This document shows positions 37,597 to 45,560 of a stretch of 64,000 nt of DNA, piece by piece. Each line of letters opens with the position of its first letter. Positions within the stretch are counted from its first letter, which is position 1. This stretch comes from a virus: positions 1-64,000 of the IMG/VR virus record IMGVR_UViG_3300020810_001156. The stretch is one strand, 5' to 3'. The position numbers were made by a program, and so were the translations under genes. The notes below the pieces were generated by a model. The model was not told the origin of the DNA, ran no database searches, and saw only the letters and a list, made by a program, of their open reading frames with translations.

Positions 37597-37956
37597 TTGA
37601 AAAAAAGACCTTTAGCAAATGTTGAATGGAGAAAATACTTCTCTCTTAATAATACCACATTGAATGAGTATTTAAATTCCTATGGAGATGATTTTCTTAA
37701 CCAATCCCTTTCTTTAGTTATTCAAGCCCACAAACAAAATCTTCCCTCAGTTGTATTGATTGAATTTACAATCGATGGTGTTGTTTCGGTTGTGGAAAAG
37801 AAAGATTACTTATTGGTTTTACAACGATTACTAAATTTGTGTGAACGATTGGAAAAGTATGAGATTTGTGCTGAGATTGTAAAGTATCAGAAATCAATTC
37901 CACCAAAGATTAAAACCCCAACTAAAAAATCGCATAAGATAACTACATTTAATTAA
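37597..37956 (+). CDS. hypothetical protein, 119 aa, TTG start
   Basis: TTG 37597 is the only start giving the full frame (MKKRPLANVEWRKYFSLNNT...). The centre is an alpha/beta fold with a helical LLNLCERLEKYEIC segment; the tail is basic (PKIKTPTKKSHKITT). It precedes PhoH by 5 nt. Confidence 0.55.
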   Translation: MKKRPLANVEWRKYFSLNNTTLNEYLNSYGDDFLNQSLSLVIQAHKQNLPSVVLIEFTIDGVVSVVEKKDYLLVLQRLLNLCERLEKYEICAEIVKYQKSIPPKIKTPTKKSHKITTFN

Positions 37957-37961
37957 AACAC

Positions 37962-38624
37962 ATGGCAGAGAACATTACAAAAGTTCCACCAAAAGGTAAA
38001 ATCAAATTTGATATAACCTTGTCTGAAGAACAAAAGTTAGCAAAAACAGCAATCCTTTATCATCCTTACAATTTTATAATGGGAAAAGCAGGTTCCGGTA
38101 AAACCCTTTTAGCAGTACAAATAGCATTAGATATGTTTTTTACGAGGCAGGTAAATAAGATTGTAATAACAAGACCAACGGTATCAAACGAAGATAATGG
38201 ATATCTGCCTGGTTCACTAAATGAAAAGATGGAACCTTGGTTAGTTCCAATTCGTTCTAATATGAGAAAGGTTTATAACAAACCTATGATTTTAGAGAAG
38301 ATGGAAAAGAACGAAGATATTGAATTAGTTTCTCTTTCACATTTCAGAGGAAGAACATTTGAACACTCGATTGTGATTGTAGATGAATTTCAAAACCTAA
38401 CTAAACCACAATTAGGAATGGTATTAGGTAGATTAGGTAAGGGTTCAACAATGATTTTAACAGGAGACCCACAACAAATCGATTTGAAGTTTTCAAATGA
38501 TTCGGCAATACATGAAGTTCCTAAAGTAAAGGATTCACAATATGTTTATTCAACTCATCTGAGAGATAATCACAGACATGAAGCATTGGATGAACTACTA
38601 CGATTGTTGAGTAATTATCAGTAA
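37962..38624 (+). CDS. phoH: PhoH-like ATPase
   Basis: 220 residues. Walker A GKAGSGKT at 41-48 and Walker B IVIVDEFQNLT (Asp141, Glu142), plus MILTGDPQQID (sensor) and DNHRHEAL near the end define the PhoH family, a P-loop NTPase frequent in marine phages. Its role is unsettled (RNA metabolism or phosphate-stress related). It shares the late-type unit with the preceding gene. Confidence 0.88.
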   Translation: MAENITKVPPKGKIKFDITLSEEQKLAKTAILYHPYNFIMGKAGSGKTLLAVQIALDMFFTRQVNKIVITRPTVSNEDNGYLPGSLNEKMEPWLVPIRSNMRKVYNKPMILEKMEKNEDIELVSLSHFRGRTFEHSIVIVDEFQNLTKPQLGMVLGRLGKGSTMILTGDPQQIDLKFSNDSAIHEVPKVKDSQYVYSTHLRDNHRHEALDELLRLLSNYQ

Positions 38625-38662
38625 AAATAAATTAAAAATAATTAAAAAAAGTTGAGTTTTCC

Positions 38663-38694
38663 CTTGGATTTCTCAACTTTTTTTTGTATGTTAG
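38663..38694 (+). promoter_or_regulatory. Bacteroidota-type promoter P14
   Basis: CTTG 38663-38666, 20-nt spacer, TATGTTAG 38687-38694, then TACTGTAATTGAGAGATAG and ATG at 38716. Confidence 0.75.
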
Positions 38695-38715
38695 TACTGT
38701 AATTGAGAGATAGAT

Positions 38716-39045
38716 ATGAAAAACCAAAAGACATTAAACGCCCTTCGTAAGAAAGCCGGATTGGGTATTTGTGAAAATTCAAGAATGCCAAACCTCAACA
38801 AAGTTGGTGAACTACTAACTGAGTTAGGAATTGAAAACGATGTAACAAATTGGAGTTGTACCAAATGGACATCAGCGGCAGGTTACCGATACAACACTTC
38901 GGGGGGTACTCGTGATTACAATGGTTACCGATTGAAAGTTCCTCAAATCAATTTGAATATCAATTCAACTGACACATACTACTCTTGGAACACAAAGATG
39001 TTCGCTAAAGAGTTGGTAGAATTGATTGAAAAAGTTCAAAAATAA
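38716..39045 (+). CDS. hypothetical protein, 109 aa
   Basis: MKNQKTLNALRKKAGLGICE... mixes a basic N-terminus with a Ser/Thr/Asn/Tyr-rich centre (TSAAGYRYNTSGGTRDYNGY). Single gene between P14 and P15; early-type. Unrecognised. Confidence 0.65.
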   Translation: MKNQKTLNALRKKAGLGICENSRMPNLNKVGELLTELGIENDVTNWSCTKWTSAAGYRYNTSGGTRDYNGYRLKVPQINLNINSTDTYYSWNTKMFAKELVELIEKVQK

Positions 39046-39056
39046 TTAAGAAAAGA

Positions 39057-39088
39057 CTTGCATAATTCAAAATTATTTTGTATGTTAG
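39057..39088 (+). promoter_or_regulatory. Bacteroidota-type promoter P15
   Basis: CTTG 39057-39060, 20-nt spacer, TATGTTAG 39081-39088, then TACTGTAATTGAGAGTAAG. Confidence 0.75.
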
Positions 39089-39134
39089 TACTGTAATTGA
39101 GAGTAAGAGTTAAAACGATTAAACCCTAAAAGAT

Positions 39135-39446
39135 ATGAAAACTAAATTTGATTTGTGGCTCGAAAAAGTTAACGAAGAGAGAAAAACCTATTGGGAAAGT
39201 AAATTTAATTACAAACCCTACGAACCCCTAAGAGTTGATAAAGGTAGAAAATACATCCGTTTGTGGGATGGTAGTTCTGCTTGGGGATTTGTTTCTATGG
39301 TTGATGGAGTTAACAAAGGAGTTCCAGTTAAGAAAGGTGATTTGTTGAAACCACAAGGTTGGCAAGGACCTGCTAAACATTCTCGTGGTAACATCTTTGA
39401 TGGTACTGATAAGTGGGAATACTACGGACCAAATTACTTAGTTTAA
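39135..39446 (+). CDS. hypothetical protein, 103 aa
   Basis: MKTKFDLWLEKVNEERKTYW... contains a beta-rich Trp/Gly section (YIRLWDGSSAWGFVSMVDGV ... GDLLKPQGWQGPAKHSRGNIF). Preceded by the AAACCCTAAAAGATATG context also seen at 1834. Function unknown. Confidence 0.65.
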   Translation: MKTKFDLWLEKVNEERKTYWESKFNYKPYEPLRVDKGRKYIRLWDGSSAWGFVSMVDGVNKGVPVKKGDLLKPQGWQGPAKHSRGNIFDGTDKWEYYGPNYLV

Positions 39447-39469
39447 TTAAACCTTAAAACATAAACGAT

Positions 39470-39697
39470 ATGAATATTAAAGAATTTTATTTGAACACTT
39501 ACCCAACCGATGAATTGGGAGTTGAAATCAACGAGAAAGCCACCTTTGTTGGTTTGGTTACCGAACTATTTGGTGGGAGCGATATCTACGAATATATTGG
39601 TGTTGGTGATAGTATCATCAGAGAACGATGTTTTGAAGAACTAGCAAAACAACTAAACAAACCATATGATTTTGTTTACAATTTATGGTTAAATTAA
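39470..39697 (+). CDS. hypothetical protein, 75 aa
   Basis: MNIKEFYLNTYPTDELGVEI... is an acidic protein resembling small phage proteins that start with a short helix followed by YPTDELG. Second gene of the P15 unit. Confidence 0.6.
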   Translation: MNIKEFYLNTYPTDELGVEINEKATFVGLVTELFGGSDIYEYIGVGDSIIRERCFEELAKQLNKPYDFVYNLWLN

Positions 39698-39708
39698 TTC
39701 AAAAAAAG

Positions 39709-39740
39709 CTTGCATGTTTCAAATAAATTTTGTATATTAG
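39709..39740 (+). promoter_or_regulatory. Bacteroidota-type promoter P16 (near-leaderless)
   Basis: CTTG 39709-39712, 20-nt spacer, TATATTAG 39733-39740; the ATG at 39748 is only 7 nt beyond the -7 box. Confidence 0.7.
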
Positions 39741-39747
39741 TACTCTA

Positions 39748-40242
39748 ATGAGTGATATGATAAAAAAGAAAATAGTTTACATTGATATGGATGGAGTCAT
39801 CGTTGACTTCGGAAAAGCAATCAAAGATTGGTTTGAAAAACATCCACATTTAGAAGAAAGATACAAAACTCATCCTGACCACATTCAAGGTTTATTCAGA
39901 ATCGCACCTCCCATTAAAGGTGCTATTGAAGCTATTAAAAAATTACACAATAGTGGTAAGTATGAATTATTCATCGCCACCTCTGCTCCTTGGGGTAATC
40001 CTCAATCTCTTACTGATAAAAGATTTTGGTTAGAAGATTACTTCGATAATATCTTTCACAAAAGATTATTCACTACTCACAGAAAAGATTTGTTAATGGG
40101 TGATTACCTTATTGATGATAGATTAAAGAATGGAGCTGGTGAGTTCAAAGGTAAATTATTAAGATTTGGATATGATTGGGAAAACAACAATTCTCCTAAT
40201 GAATATCCTGATTGGGATTCTATTTTAGATTATTTATTATGA
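39748..40242 (+). CDS. 5'(3')-deoxyribonucleotidase-like HAD phosphatase
   Basis: 164 residues. VYIDMDGVIVDF (nucleophile Asp13, acid Asp15) opens a HAD domain. ELFIATSAPWGN supplies motif II Thr/Ser, HRKDLL the Lys, and YLIDDRLKNG motif IV. The layout matches the NT5C family common in phages, which dephosphorylates deoxynucleotides. A start at ATG 39757 is possible. Four nt overlap with the lipoprotein gene. Confidence 0.8.
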   Translation: MSDMIKKKIVYIDMDGVIVDFGKAIKDWFEKHPHLEERYKTHPDHIQGLFRIAPPIKGAIEAIKKLHNSGKYELFIATSAPWGNPQSLTDKRFWLEDYFDNIFHKRLFTTHRKDLLMGDYLIDDRLKNGAGEFKGKLLRFGYDWENNNSPNEYPDWDSILDYLL

Positions 40243-40790
40243 AACAATTCGATAGTATAAATTTTTTATTAAAGTTTGCATTAGTTCTTTATTCATTAAT
40301 GTTATTGGGAACATTAACATCTTGTACGGATGACCCATTATCAGATTTACCCGATAATTACACAATGGAATTAGATGGTAGATTAGATACAACCAATGAA
40401 GGATTATATAAATTAGAACTAAACTCTACACAAAATTCTATTCAAACAATTCATAGAATTACAGGTAAACTTTTAAATCACAACGAAGAACCATTATATC
40501 CACAATTAGTTGAATGGGAATCATCTCATCAATGGACTTTAAATGATACTGCTTATGTATTCATTCGAAGAACTATAAATGTATTAGGTGATTGGGTAGA
40601 TGTAGATACAACTTATGTAACTGGATTTGCTGGAACCATTGTACCGACTATAAATGAGTTTTCATATAGTGGAACTGGTGGAGAAATAAATACAGTAATT
40701 GCACCAATAGATGAAATGGTTGGCGATACACTTATTGTAAAAGCAACATTTCAAGACTTAGAAGAAACAATTAGAATCGTATTAGAATGA
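40239..40790 (+). CDS. lipoprotein, 183 aa
   Basis: A hydrophobic N-terminus ends in a lipobox (LTSC). The mature part is a beta-sandwich-like domain rich in Asn/Thr with LEWESSHQW- and GTGGEINTVIAP-like strands. ATG 40239 is coupled in ATGA to the nucleotidase; an upstream in-frame TTG at 40212 was not chosen. Third phage lipoprotein in the window. Confidence 0.7.
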   Translation: MKQFDSINFLLKFALVLYSLMLLGTLTSCTDDPLSDLPDNYTMELDGRLDTTNEGLYKLELNSTQNSIQTIHRITGKLLNHNEEPLYPQLVEWESSHQWTLNDTAYVFIRRTINVLGDWVDVDTTYVTGFAGTIVPTINEFSYSGTGGEINTVIAPIDEMVGDTLIVKATFQDLEETIRIVLE

Positions 40791-41161
40791 GAAAGGTAAG
40801 ATTACAAGCAACACCACTAACCGATGAAACTTTTAAGAGGCAAGGTTGGTCAAAACATCTTTCAAATGATTATAATGGTACTGGAGATTTTATTGAGAAT
40901 AGGGAGGATTTAGATGATAATGAAGAACTGGACAAACCTTATTTTTGGACACTCCCTCTACCTAAAGAAAGAAATGATAAGTATGCACCCCGATTTGTAA
41001 CCAACTCATCCGATGATGATGCAGAGTTGGTAAATATGGGATTAAAGCCAGGTCAATATTTTATTGAAATTTTAGATTTCGATGGACTTGGATTTTGTAC
41101 AACTGAGGAAGAATTAGAAATATTATATAGGTCACTAACTGGAAAATATATAGAACAATGA
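40787..41161 (+). CDS. hypothetical acidic protein, 124 aa
   Basis: MRKVRLQATPLTDETFKRQG... The pattern QGWSKH ... YFWTLPLP ... YAPRFVTNSSDD resembles a compact beta-rich domain but no family is recognised. ATGA overlaps on both sides. Confidence 0.6.
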   Translation: MRKVRLQATPLTDETFKRQGWSKHLSNDYNGTGDFIENREDLDDNEELDKPYFWTLPLPKERNDKYAPRFVTNSSDDDAELVNMGLKPGQYFIEILDFDGLGFCTTEEELEILYRSLTGKYIEQ

Positions 41162-41844
41162 TTAGAAACTATACAGAAGAACAAATAGAAGCAAACTATA
41201 ATAAGTTTATAGAAGCTATTAAAAAAGTGTTTAGTGGAGAACGATTAGAAAAACTTCTCCATATGTATTCCCCAGAAGAATTGGGAACTGAACTTGCTAT
41301 TGCACCCGCAAGTGGTAAACTTAATTTTCACTCTGCATATCCTGGTGGTTATATCGACCACGTAATGAATGTAGCAAGAAACGCTTACAAACTAAAAAAG
41401 ATGTTTGAAGAGAGTGGTGGGTTTATTAACTTTACTGATGAAGAATTATTCTTCGCAGCTTTCCACCACGATTTAGGAAAGTTGGGTGATGGTAAAGAAC
41501 CATATTATTTACCACAAGAATCGGAATGGCATCAAAAAAATAAAAAAGAATATTTTACTCACAATCCAAAGTTACAATACTTTGATGTAACCGATAGAGC
41601 ATTTTGGTTACTGAATCAATATGGAATCAAATATACTCAGAAAGAACAATTGGGTATTCATATGGCTGATGGATTGTACAACGATGCAACTAAGAAATAC
41701 TTTATTTCTTATAATGAAGATTTCCAAGTAAAAACTGATTTACCATACATTATTCATTGGGCTGACCATATGAGTACTAGATTAGAAAATTCAGAATATA
41801 GAAAATCAACGGGTATGTATGACAATATTTCCGAAAACTTTTAA
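41158..41844 (+). CDS. HD-domain phosphohydrolase
   Basis: 228 residues. His68 (YIDHVMNV), AFHHDLGK (His104, Asp105) and a distal IIHWADHMST supply the HD metal ligands. These enzymes hydrolyse phosphates of nucleotides or second messengers. With the nucleotidase it may feed nucleotide turnover. Followed by an operator-like palindrome. Confidence 0.78.
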   Translation: MIRNYTEEQIEANYNKFIEAIKKVFSGERLEKLLHMYSPEELGTELAIAPASGKLNFHSAYPGGYIDHVMNVARNAYKLKKMFEESGGFINFTDEELFFAAFHHDLGKLGDGKEPYYLPQESEWHQKNKKEYFTHNPKLQYFDVTDRAFWLLNQYGIKYTQKEQLGIHMADGLYNDATKKYFISYNEDFQVKTDLPYIIHWADHMSTRLENSEYRKSTGMYDNISENF

Positions 41845-41850
41845 TTAAAC

Positions 41851-41863
41851 TGACAAGTTGTCA
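41851..41863. promoter_or_regulatory. palindromic operator-like site TGACAAGTTGTCA
   Basis: Same 13-bp inverted repeat as at 14798, both followed by TACAAA. It overlaps the -33 position of the Hsp20 promoter, an arrangement suited to repression. Confidence 0.55.
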
Positions 41864-41888
41864 TACAAAATGAAATGGTATGGATTTG
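41857..41888 (+). promoter_or_regulatory. weak Bacteroidota-type promoter before Hsp20
   Basis: GTTG 41857-41860 inside the palindrome, 20-nt spacer, TGGATTTG 41881-41888; one mismatch in each box. Confidence 0.4.
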
Positions 41889-41931
41889 GTAATATATAGA
41901 TTGTATGTTTAACTTAAAAAAAGGAAAAAAT

Positions 41932-42297
41932 ATGATTTTAACATTTGACAGATTCTTTGATGAGGTATTTGATTCTAAATTTCAACCGATGCAAATAAAT
42001 CATCAACAAGGAAACTATTCCATCAATACAACTAAAGATGGAAAACAAAGTATTGTTATAAGTGTTGTAGGACACAACCCAAAAGATGTAAATGTGGATG
42101 TTACTGAAGATTTAATTACAGTAAATGCAGAAACTGAAAATGTGAATGCAGTTGTTGGCAATATAAATCTAAAGTTCAAAGTAGGAAAAGATTACGATGG
42201 AACTACTGCAGAAGCATCAATTGAAAATGGTCTACTTACCATTCTTTTGGATAAAAAAGAAGAGAGAAAAAGTAAAAAGATAAAGATTAAATTTTAA
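41932..42297 (+). CDS. hsp20: small heat-shock protein Hsp20/IbpA-like
   Basis: 121 residues. MILTFDRFFDEVF is a typical short N-terminal arm. An alpha-crystallin domain follows (SIVISVVGHNPKDVNVDVTEDLITVNAE ... ASIENGLLTILLDKKEE, where A-x-x-x-n-G-v-L ends the domain), then a basic KSKKIKIKF tail. Hsp20 chaperones are conserved in marine T4-like phages. ATG 41932 follows AAAAGGAAAAAAT; the in-frame ATG 41905 lacks a site. Confidence 0.82.
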   Translation: MILTFDRFFDEVFDSKFQPMQINHQQGNYSINTTKDGKQSIVISVVGHNPKDVNVDVTEDLITVNAETENVNAVVGNINLKFKVGKDYDGTTAEASIENGLLTILLDKKEERKSKKIKIKF

Positions 42298-42318
42298 TCT
42301 TAGTGGTGTTAGTTTAGT

Positions 42319-42349
42319 AAAGGGGAGGTTGAATAAATCTCCCTTTTTT
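42319..42349 (+). terminator. intrinsic terminator after Hsp20
   Basis: AAGGGGAG/CTCCCTT stem (one bulged G) with an 11-nt loop, followed by T6. Confidence 0.7.
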
Positions 42350-42357
42350 CATTTTCT

Positions 42358-42367
42358 TATATTTATA
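42358..42367 (+). promoter_or_regulatory. putative late-promoter element TATATTTATA
   Basis: Perfect copy directly after the terminator, 32 nt before ATG 42390. Confidence 0.55.
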
Positions 42368-42389
42368 TATATTAACAAATAGAGTTATT

Positions 42390-42569
42390 ATGAAACCAGA
42401 ACATAAACAAAAAGCATTATCTCATATTGAGGGAGTAGAAAATCACAACAAAGTGATTAAAGGTATGTTAGATGGAAGTAGACCATCAGACCAAAAAGAA
42501 GCTTTAAGACTAACACATCAAATTGAAAGGTTACTCGAACTTACGAAAAATCTCGTAGACTTAGCATAG
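42390..42569 (+). CDS. small helical protein, 59 aa
   Basis: MKPEHKQKALSHIEGVENHN... reads as a two-helix bundle (KVIKGMLDG / RLTHQIERLLELTKNLVDLA). In the unit with the next membrane protein. Unknown function. Confidence 0.6.
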   Translation: MKPEHKQKALSHIEGVENHNKVIKGMLDGSRPSDQKEALRLTHQIERLLELTKNLVDLA

Positions 42570-42579
42570 AAAGAGTAAA

Positions 42580-43983
42580 ATGAAGTTCAGAACTTTATTA
42601 TTGGGATTATCTGCGTTGTTCGTAGCATTTAACGCAGCATTCTTCTCCGTAACTGGTTTATCTAAACTATTTGCAGGAGCAGCATTTTCCGTTATGATAA
42701 TGGCAAGTTCATTGGAATTAGCTAAATTAATTACGGCTGGATATCTTTATAATTATTGGGAAAAAATAAACAAAACATTTAGAATCTATCTAAGTGGAGC
42801 AGTGGTTATATTAATACTAATCACATCATTAGGTATTTACGGATTTCTAACATCAGCATTTCAAGATACATTTAATCAATTTAGTGTTCAAGAAAAACAA
42901 CTAGCATTTCTACAACAAAAAGAAAAGTTTTGGGCAGATGACGTTGCAAGATACGATACTGAATTAGAAAGAATTTCACAAAATATTTCAACACTTTCAA
43001 ATGCTAAAGCAACCGGAATCCAAGTTAGAGATACAACTTCATCAACTGGATTTAGAAACACAATCTCAACAACCGAACTAAGATTATCACAACAAAGAAT
43101 ATCGGTTGAAGAAGATAACAGAAAAGAGGTTCAAGGAAAAAGAGAAGTAGCGGCCGATTCATTACAATCCATTCAATTAAAAATATTAGATGTTGAATCA
43201 TCAGAAGGTGTTTCATCGGAGTTAGGACCTTTACAATACCTTAGTGGATTATTGGATAAACCTATGGACCAAATTATAAACTGGTTCATTCTTATTATTA
43301 TCTTTGTATTCGACCCATTGGCAGTTGCACTTGTAATCGCATTCAACAACGCAATGAAAGTTGATAAAGGTGAAAAGGATAAAAAGAAAGTAGTTGAGAA
43401 AAGAGAACTCTATGGTGAAGAACCTGAAGAGGGCTCTGATATCTACACCGAAGGTGAATTAAAGGATTGGGATACCACATTATCAGATGGGTTAGAAGAT
43501 GAAGAATGGGATGAAGACCATGCCTTAGACCAAGTAATGAATGATATGGTATCCGATATGGATATGGAAGAACTCAATGAAGATTTATTTGGCGAGGAAG
43601 ATGATGTTCCATATGAAGATAGTAAGTTTGAAACTGACAATACTACTACGGAAGATAAAAAAAAAGTTGATGAAGCTGTAATCGTTGATGGTGTTGAGTT
43701 AAAAAAAGATACAAAAAGACGAGGTGTTGATATTGATGGTGATGGTACTATTGATGGATATGATAATACAGGAGATGGATTAATTGATGAACCAAAACCA
43801 TCATCTTCTCAACGAGCACAATATGTAATGAGAGAAAAACCATATTATGCTAGACCTGACTTTAATTGGGGAGATAGAAGTAAGTGGATAAACAATCAAA
43901 ACGCGGTAAACTATTGGTTGACTTACATAAAGAATGATAAAGATACTTCTTATCCAACCGACTTCGATTCTAAAACTTATTAA
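42580..43983 (+). CDS. large membrane protein with coiled coil and acidic/calcium-loop tail, 467 aa
   Basis: Membrane helices at about residues 3-25, 33-55, 68-92 and, after a 130-residue coiled-coil loop, 224-250 (NWFILIIIFVFDPLAVALVIAF). The cytoplasmic tail is highly acidic and contains DIDGDGTIDGYDNTGDG, an EF-hand/thrombospondin-type calcium loop. The IFVFDPLAVALVIA segment is familiar from marine T4-like phage proteins of unknown role. The loop between helices 3 and 4 would be periplasmic. Confidence 0.65.
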   Translation: MKFRTLLLGLSALFVAFNAAFFSVTGLSKLFAGAAFSVMIMASSLELAKLITAGYLYNYWEKINKTFRIYLSGAVVILILITSLGIYGFLTSAFQDTFNQFSVQEKQLAFLQQKEKFWADDVARYDTELERISQNISTLSNAKATGIQVRDTTSSTGFRNTISTTELRLSQQRISVEEDNRKEVQGKREVAADSLQSIQLKILDVESSEGVSSELGPLQYLSGLLDKPMDQIINWFILIIIFVFDPLAVALVIAFNNAMKVDKGEKDKKKVVEKRELYGEEPEEGSDIYTEGELKDWDTTLSDGLEDEEWDEDHALDQVMNDMVSDMDMEELNEDLFGEEDDVPYEDSKFETDNTTTEDKKKVDEAVIVDGVELKKDTKRRGVDIDGDGTIDGYDNTGDGLIDEPKPSSSQRAQYVMREKPYYARPDFNWGDRSKWINNQNAVNYWLTYIKNDKDTSYPTDFDSKTY

Positions 43984-43989
43984 AAATAA

Positions 43990-44021
43990 TTTGGTTTTTT
44001 GAAAATAATTTCGTATATTTG
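43990..44021 (+). promoter_or_regulatory. Bacteroidota-type promoter P17
   Basis: TTTG 43990-43993, 20-nt spacer, TATATTTG 44014-44021. Drives uvsE and its downstream genes. Confidence 0.75.
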
Positions 44022-44050
44022 TTATAAACAAATAAGAAATCATACAAAAG

Positions 44051-45004
44051 ATGAATTTAGGATACGCTTGTATTAATATGACTCTATCAGGTCAAAAACC
44101 AAAAGTAACTACTAATCGTTCAATGATTAAAAGAACATTCTTAGAAAGGGGTGTTGGTTACGCAACTGAATTAGGGTTACAAAACGCAAGAGATTTGTTT
44201 CATATTTTAAAATGGAATAATGAAAATGGAATCAAACTATTTAGATTATCATCTGAAATGTTTCCATGGGGTTCTGAGTATGATTTAGAAACAGCACCAC
44301 ATTACCTAAGAATTAAAACAATATTAGAGGGGTGTGGTCATTATGCAAAAACAAATGGAATTAGAATTACTTCTCACCCTGGTCCTTTCAATGTTCTTAC
44401 TTCACCACATAAAAAAGTAGTAGATAATACTATTACTGATTTAGAACTACATGGTAAAGTTTTTGATTTATTAGGATTAGAAAAATCACATTATAACAAA
44501 ATCAACATTCATTGCAATGGTGTTTATGGAGATAAGAAATCTGCTATGGATAGATTTTGTGATAACTTCCAAAGATTATCACCATCGGTTCAATCTCGTT
44601 TGACAGTTGAGAATGATGATAAAGCATCAATGTATTCGGTAAAAGATTTAATGTATATTCACAACAAAATTGGTATCCCAATCGTATTTGATTATCACCA
44701 CCACAAATTTAATACAGGTGGATTGAGTGAAGAAGAAGCTCTAAAATTAGCAATCTCAACTTGGCCAAAAGGAATTAAACCCATTGTTCATTACTCTGAA
44801 AGTAAAGCATTACATGAGGAGAATGAAAAATTAAAACCACAAGCACATTCAGATTACATCAATGAATTACCCGAACTATATGGTACTGATGTTGATGTAA
44901 TGGTGGAAGCAAAAGCAAAAGAACTTGCTATTCTACCATTTATTAATAAAGATAGTGTATGTGCTTATAGTGGATTGTTAAACACACAAAGTTACGCAGA
45001 ATGA
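44051..45004 (+). CDS. uvsE: UV-damage endonuclease UvsE/UvdE
   Basis: 317 residues, a TIM barrel. LGYACINMTL opens the protein as in UVDE. FRLSSEMFPWG, ITSHPGPFNVL, INIHCNGVYGDK, LTVENDDKASMYSVKDL and IPIVFDYHHHKF give the expected metal ligands (His, Glu, Asp, His). It nicks DNA 5' of UV photoproducts and other lesions. Found in other marine phages as a repair gene. Overlaps the cupin gene in ATGA. Confidence 0.88.
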   Translation: MNLGYACINMTLSGQKPKVTTNRSMIKRTFLERGVGYATELGLQNARDLFHILKWNNENGIKLFRLSSEMFPWGSEYDLETAPHYLRIKTILEGCGHYAKTNGIRITSHPGPFNVLTSPHKKVVDNTITDLELHGKVFDLLGLEKSHYNKINIHCNGVYGDKKSAMDRFCDNFQRLSPSVQSRLTVENDDKASMYSVKDLMYIHNKIGIPIVFDYHHHKFNTGGLSEEEALKLAISTWPKGIKPIVHYSESKALHEENEKLKPQAHSDYINELPELYGTDVDVMVEAKAKELAILPFINKDSVCAYSGLLNTQSYAE

Positions 45005-45387
45005 TTATAGATGTAGATATTAAAGCTCCTAAGAGAGTAGAAAAGAATTGGGGATATGAATTATGGATTCACAACGATGAAGAGTATTGTGGGAAATTAT
45101 TGGTATTCACAAAAGAAAGAAATAGATTCTCAATGCATTACCACTTAAAGAAAAAAGAAAGTTGGTATGTGCAAGAAGGAAGATTCCAATTTAATTGGTT
45201 GAATGTAGAAGATGGAAAATTAGAAGGTAAAACTTTAGAGAAGGGTGATAGTGTTTTAATTGAAAGAGGATTGCCTCATCAGTTAATTTCATTAGAAGAT
45301 AACTCAATTGTATTTGAAGTTTCGACTGAACACTTTGATGAGGATAGTTACAGAGTTTATAGAGAAACACCTGAGGATTTATTATGA
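45001..45387 (+). CDS. cupin protein, mannose-6-phosphate isomerase type II-like
   Basis: 128 residues. KNWGYELWIHNDEEYCGKLLVF ... SMHYHLKKKESWYVQEGRFQF ... LEKGDSVLIERGLPHQLISLED shows both cupin motifs with metal ligands His-x-His, Glu and His. Such domains isomerise sugar phosphates or bind small ligands. The UvsE neighbour does not suggest a pathway. Confidence 0.75.
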   Translation: MIIDVDIKAPKRVEKNWGYELWIHNDEEYCGKLLVFTKERNRFSMHYHLKKKESWYVQEGRFQFNWLNVEDGKLEGKTLEKGDSVLIERGLPHQLISLEDNSIVFEVSTEHFDEDSYRVYRETPEDLL

Positions 45388-45560
45388 GTTACATAAAAGT
45401 TCACGTACCAGAAATATATCAATTAAAAGAACAATTTGAGTCTGATAAAGATAAATGGATTCAATACTATTCAAAGTATGGAGCATTTGTTGGAAGTTCA
45501 GATTCGGTAGATTACCTAACTAAAGAAATAGAAAAATATTATGATAGTAAAAAGAGTTGA
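45384..45560 (+). CDS. small hypothetical protein, 58 aa
   Basis: MSYIKVHVPEIYQLKEQFES... is helical and acidic. ATGA overlap upstream and a 20-nt overlap with the next gene. Unrecognised. Confidence 0.55.
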   Translation: MSYIKVHVPEIYQLKEQFESDKDKWIQYYSKYGAFVGSSDSVDYLTKEIEKYYDSKKS

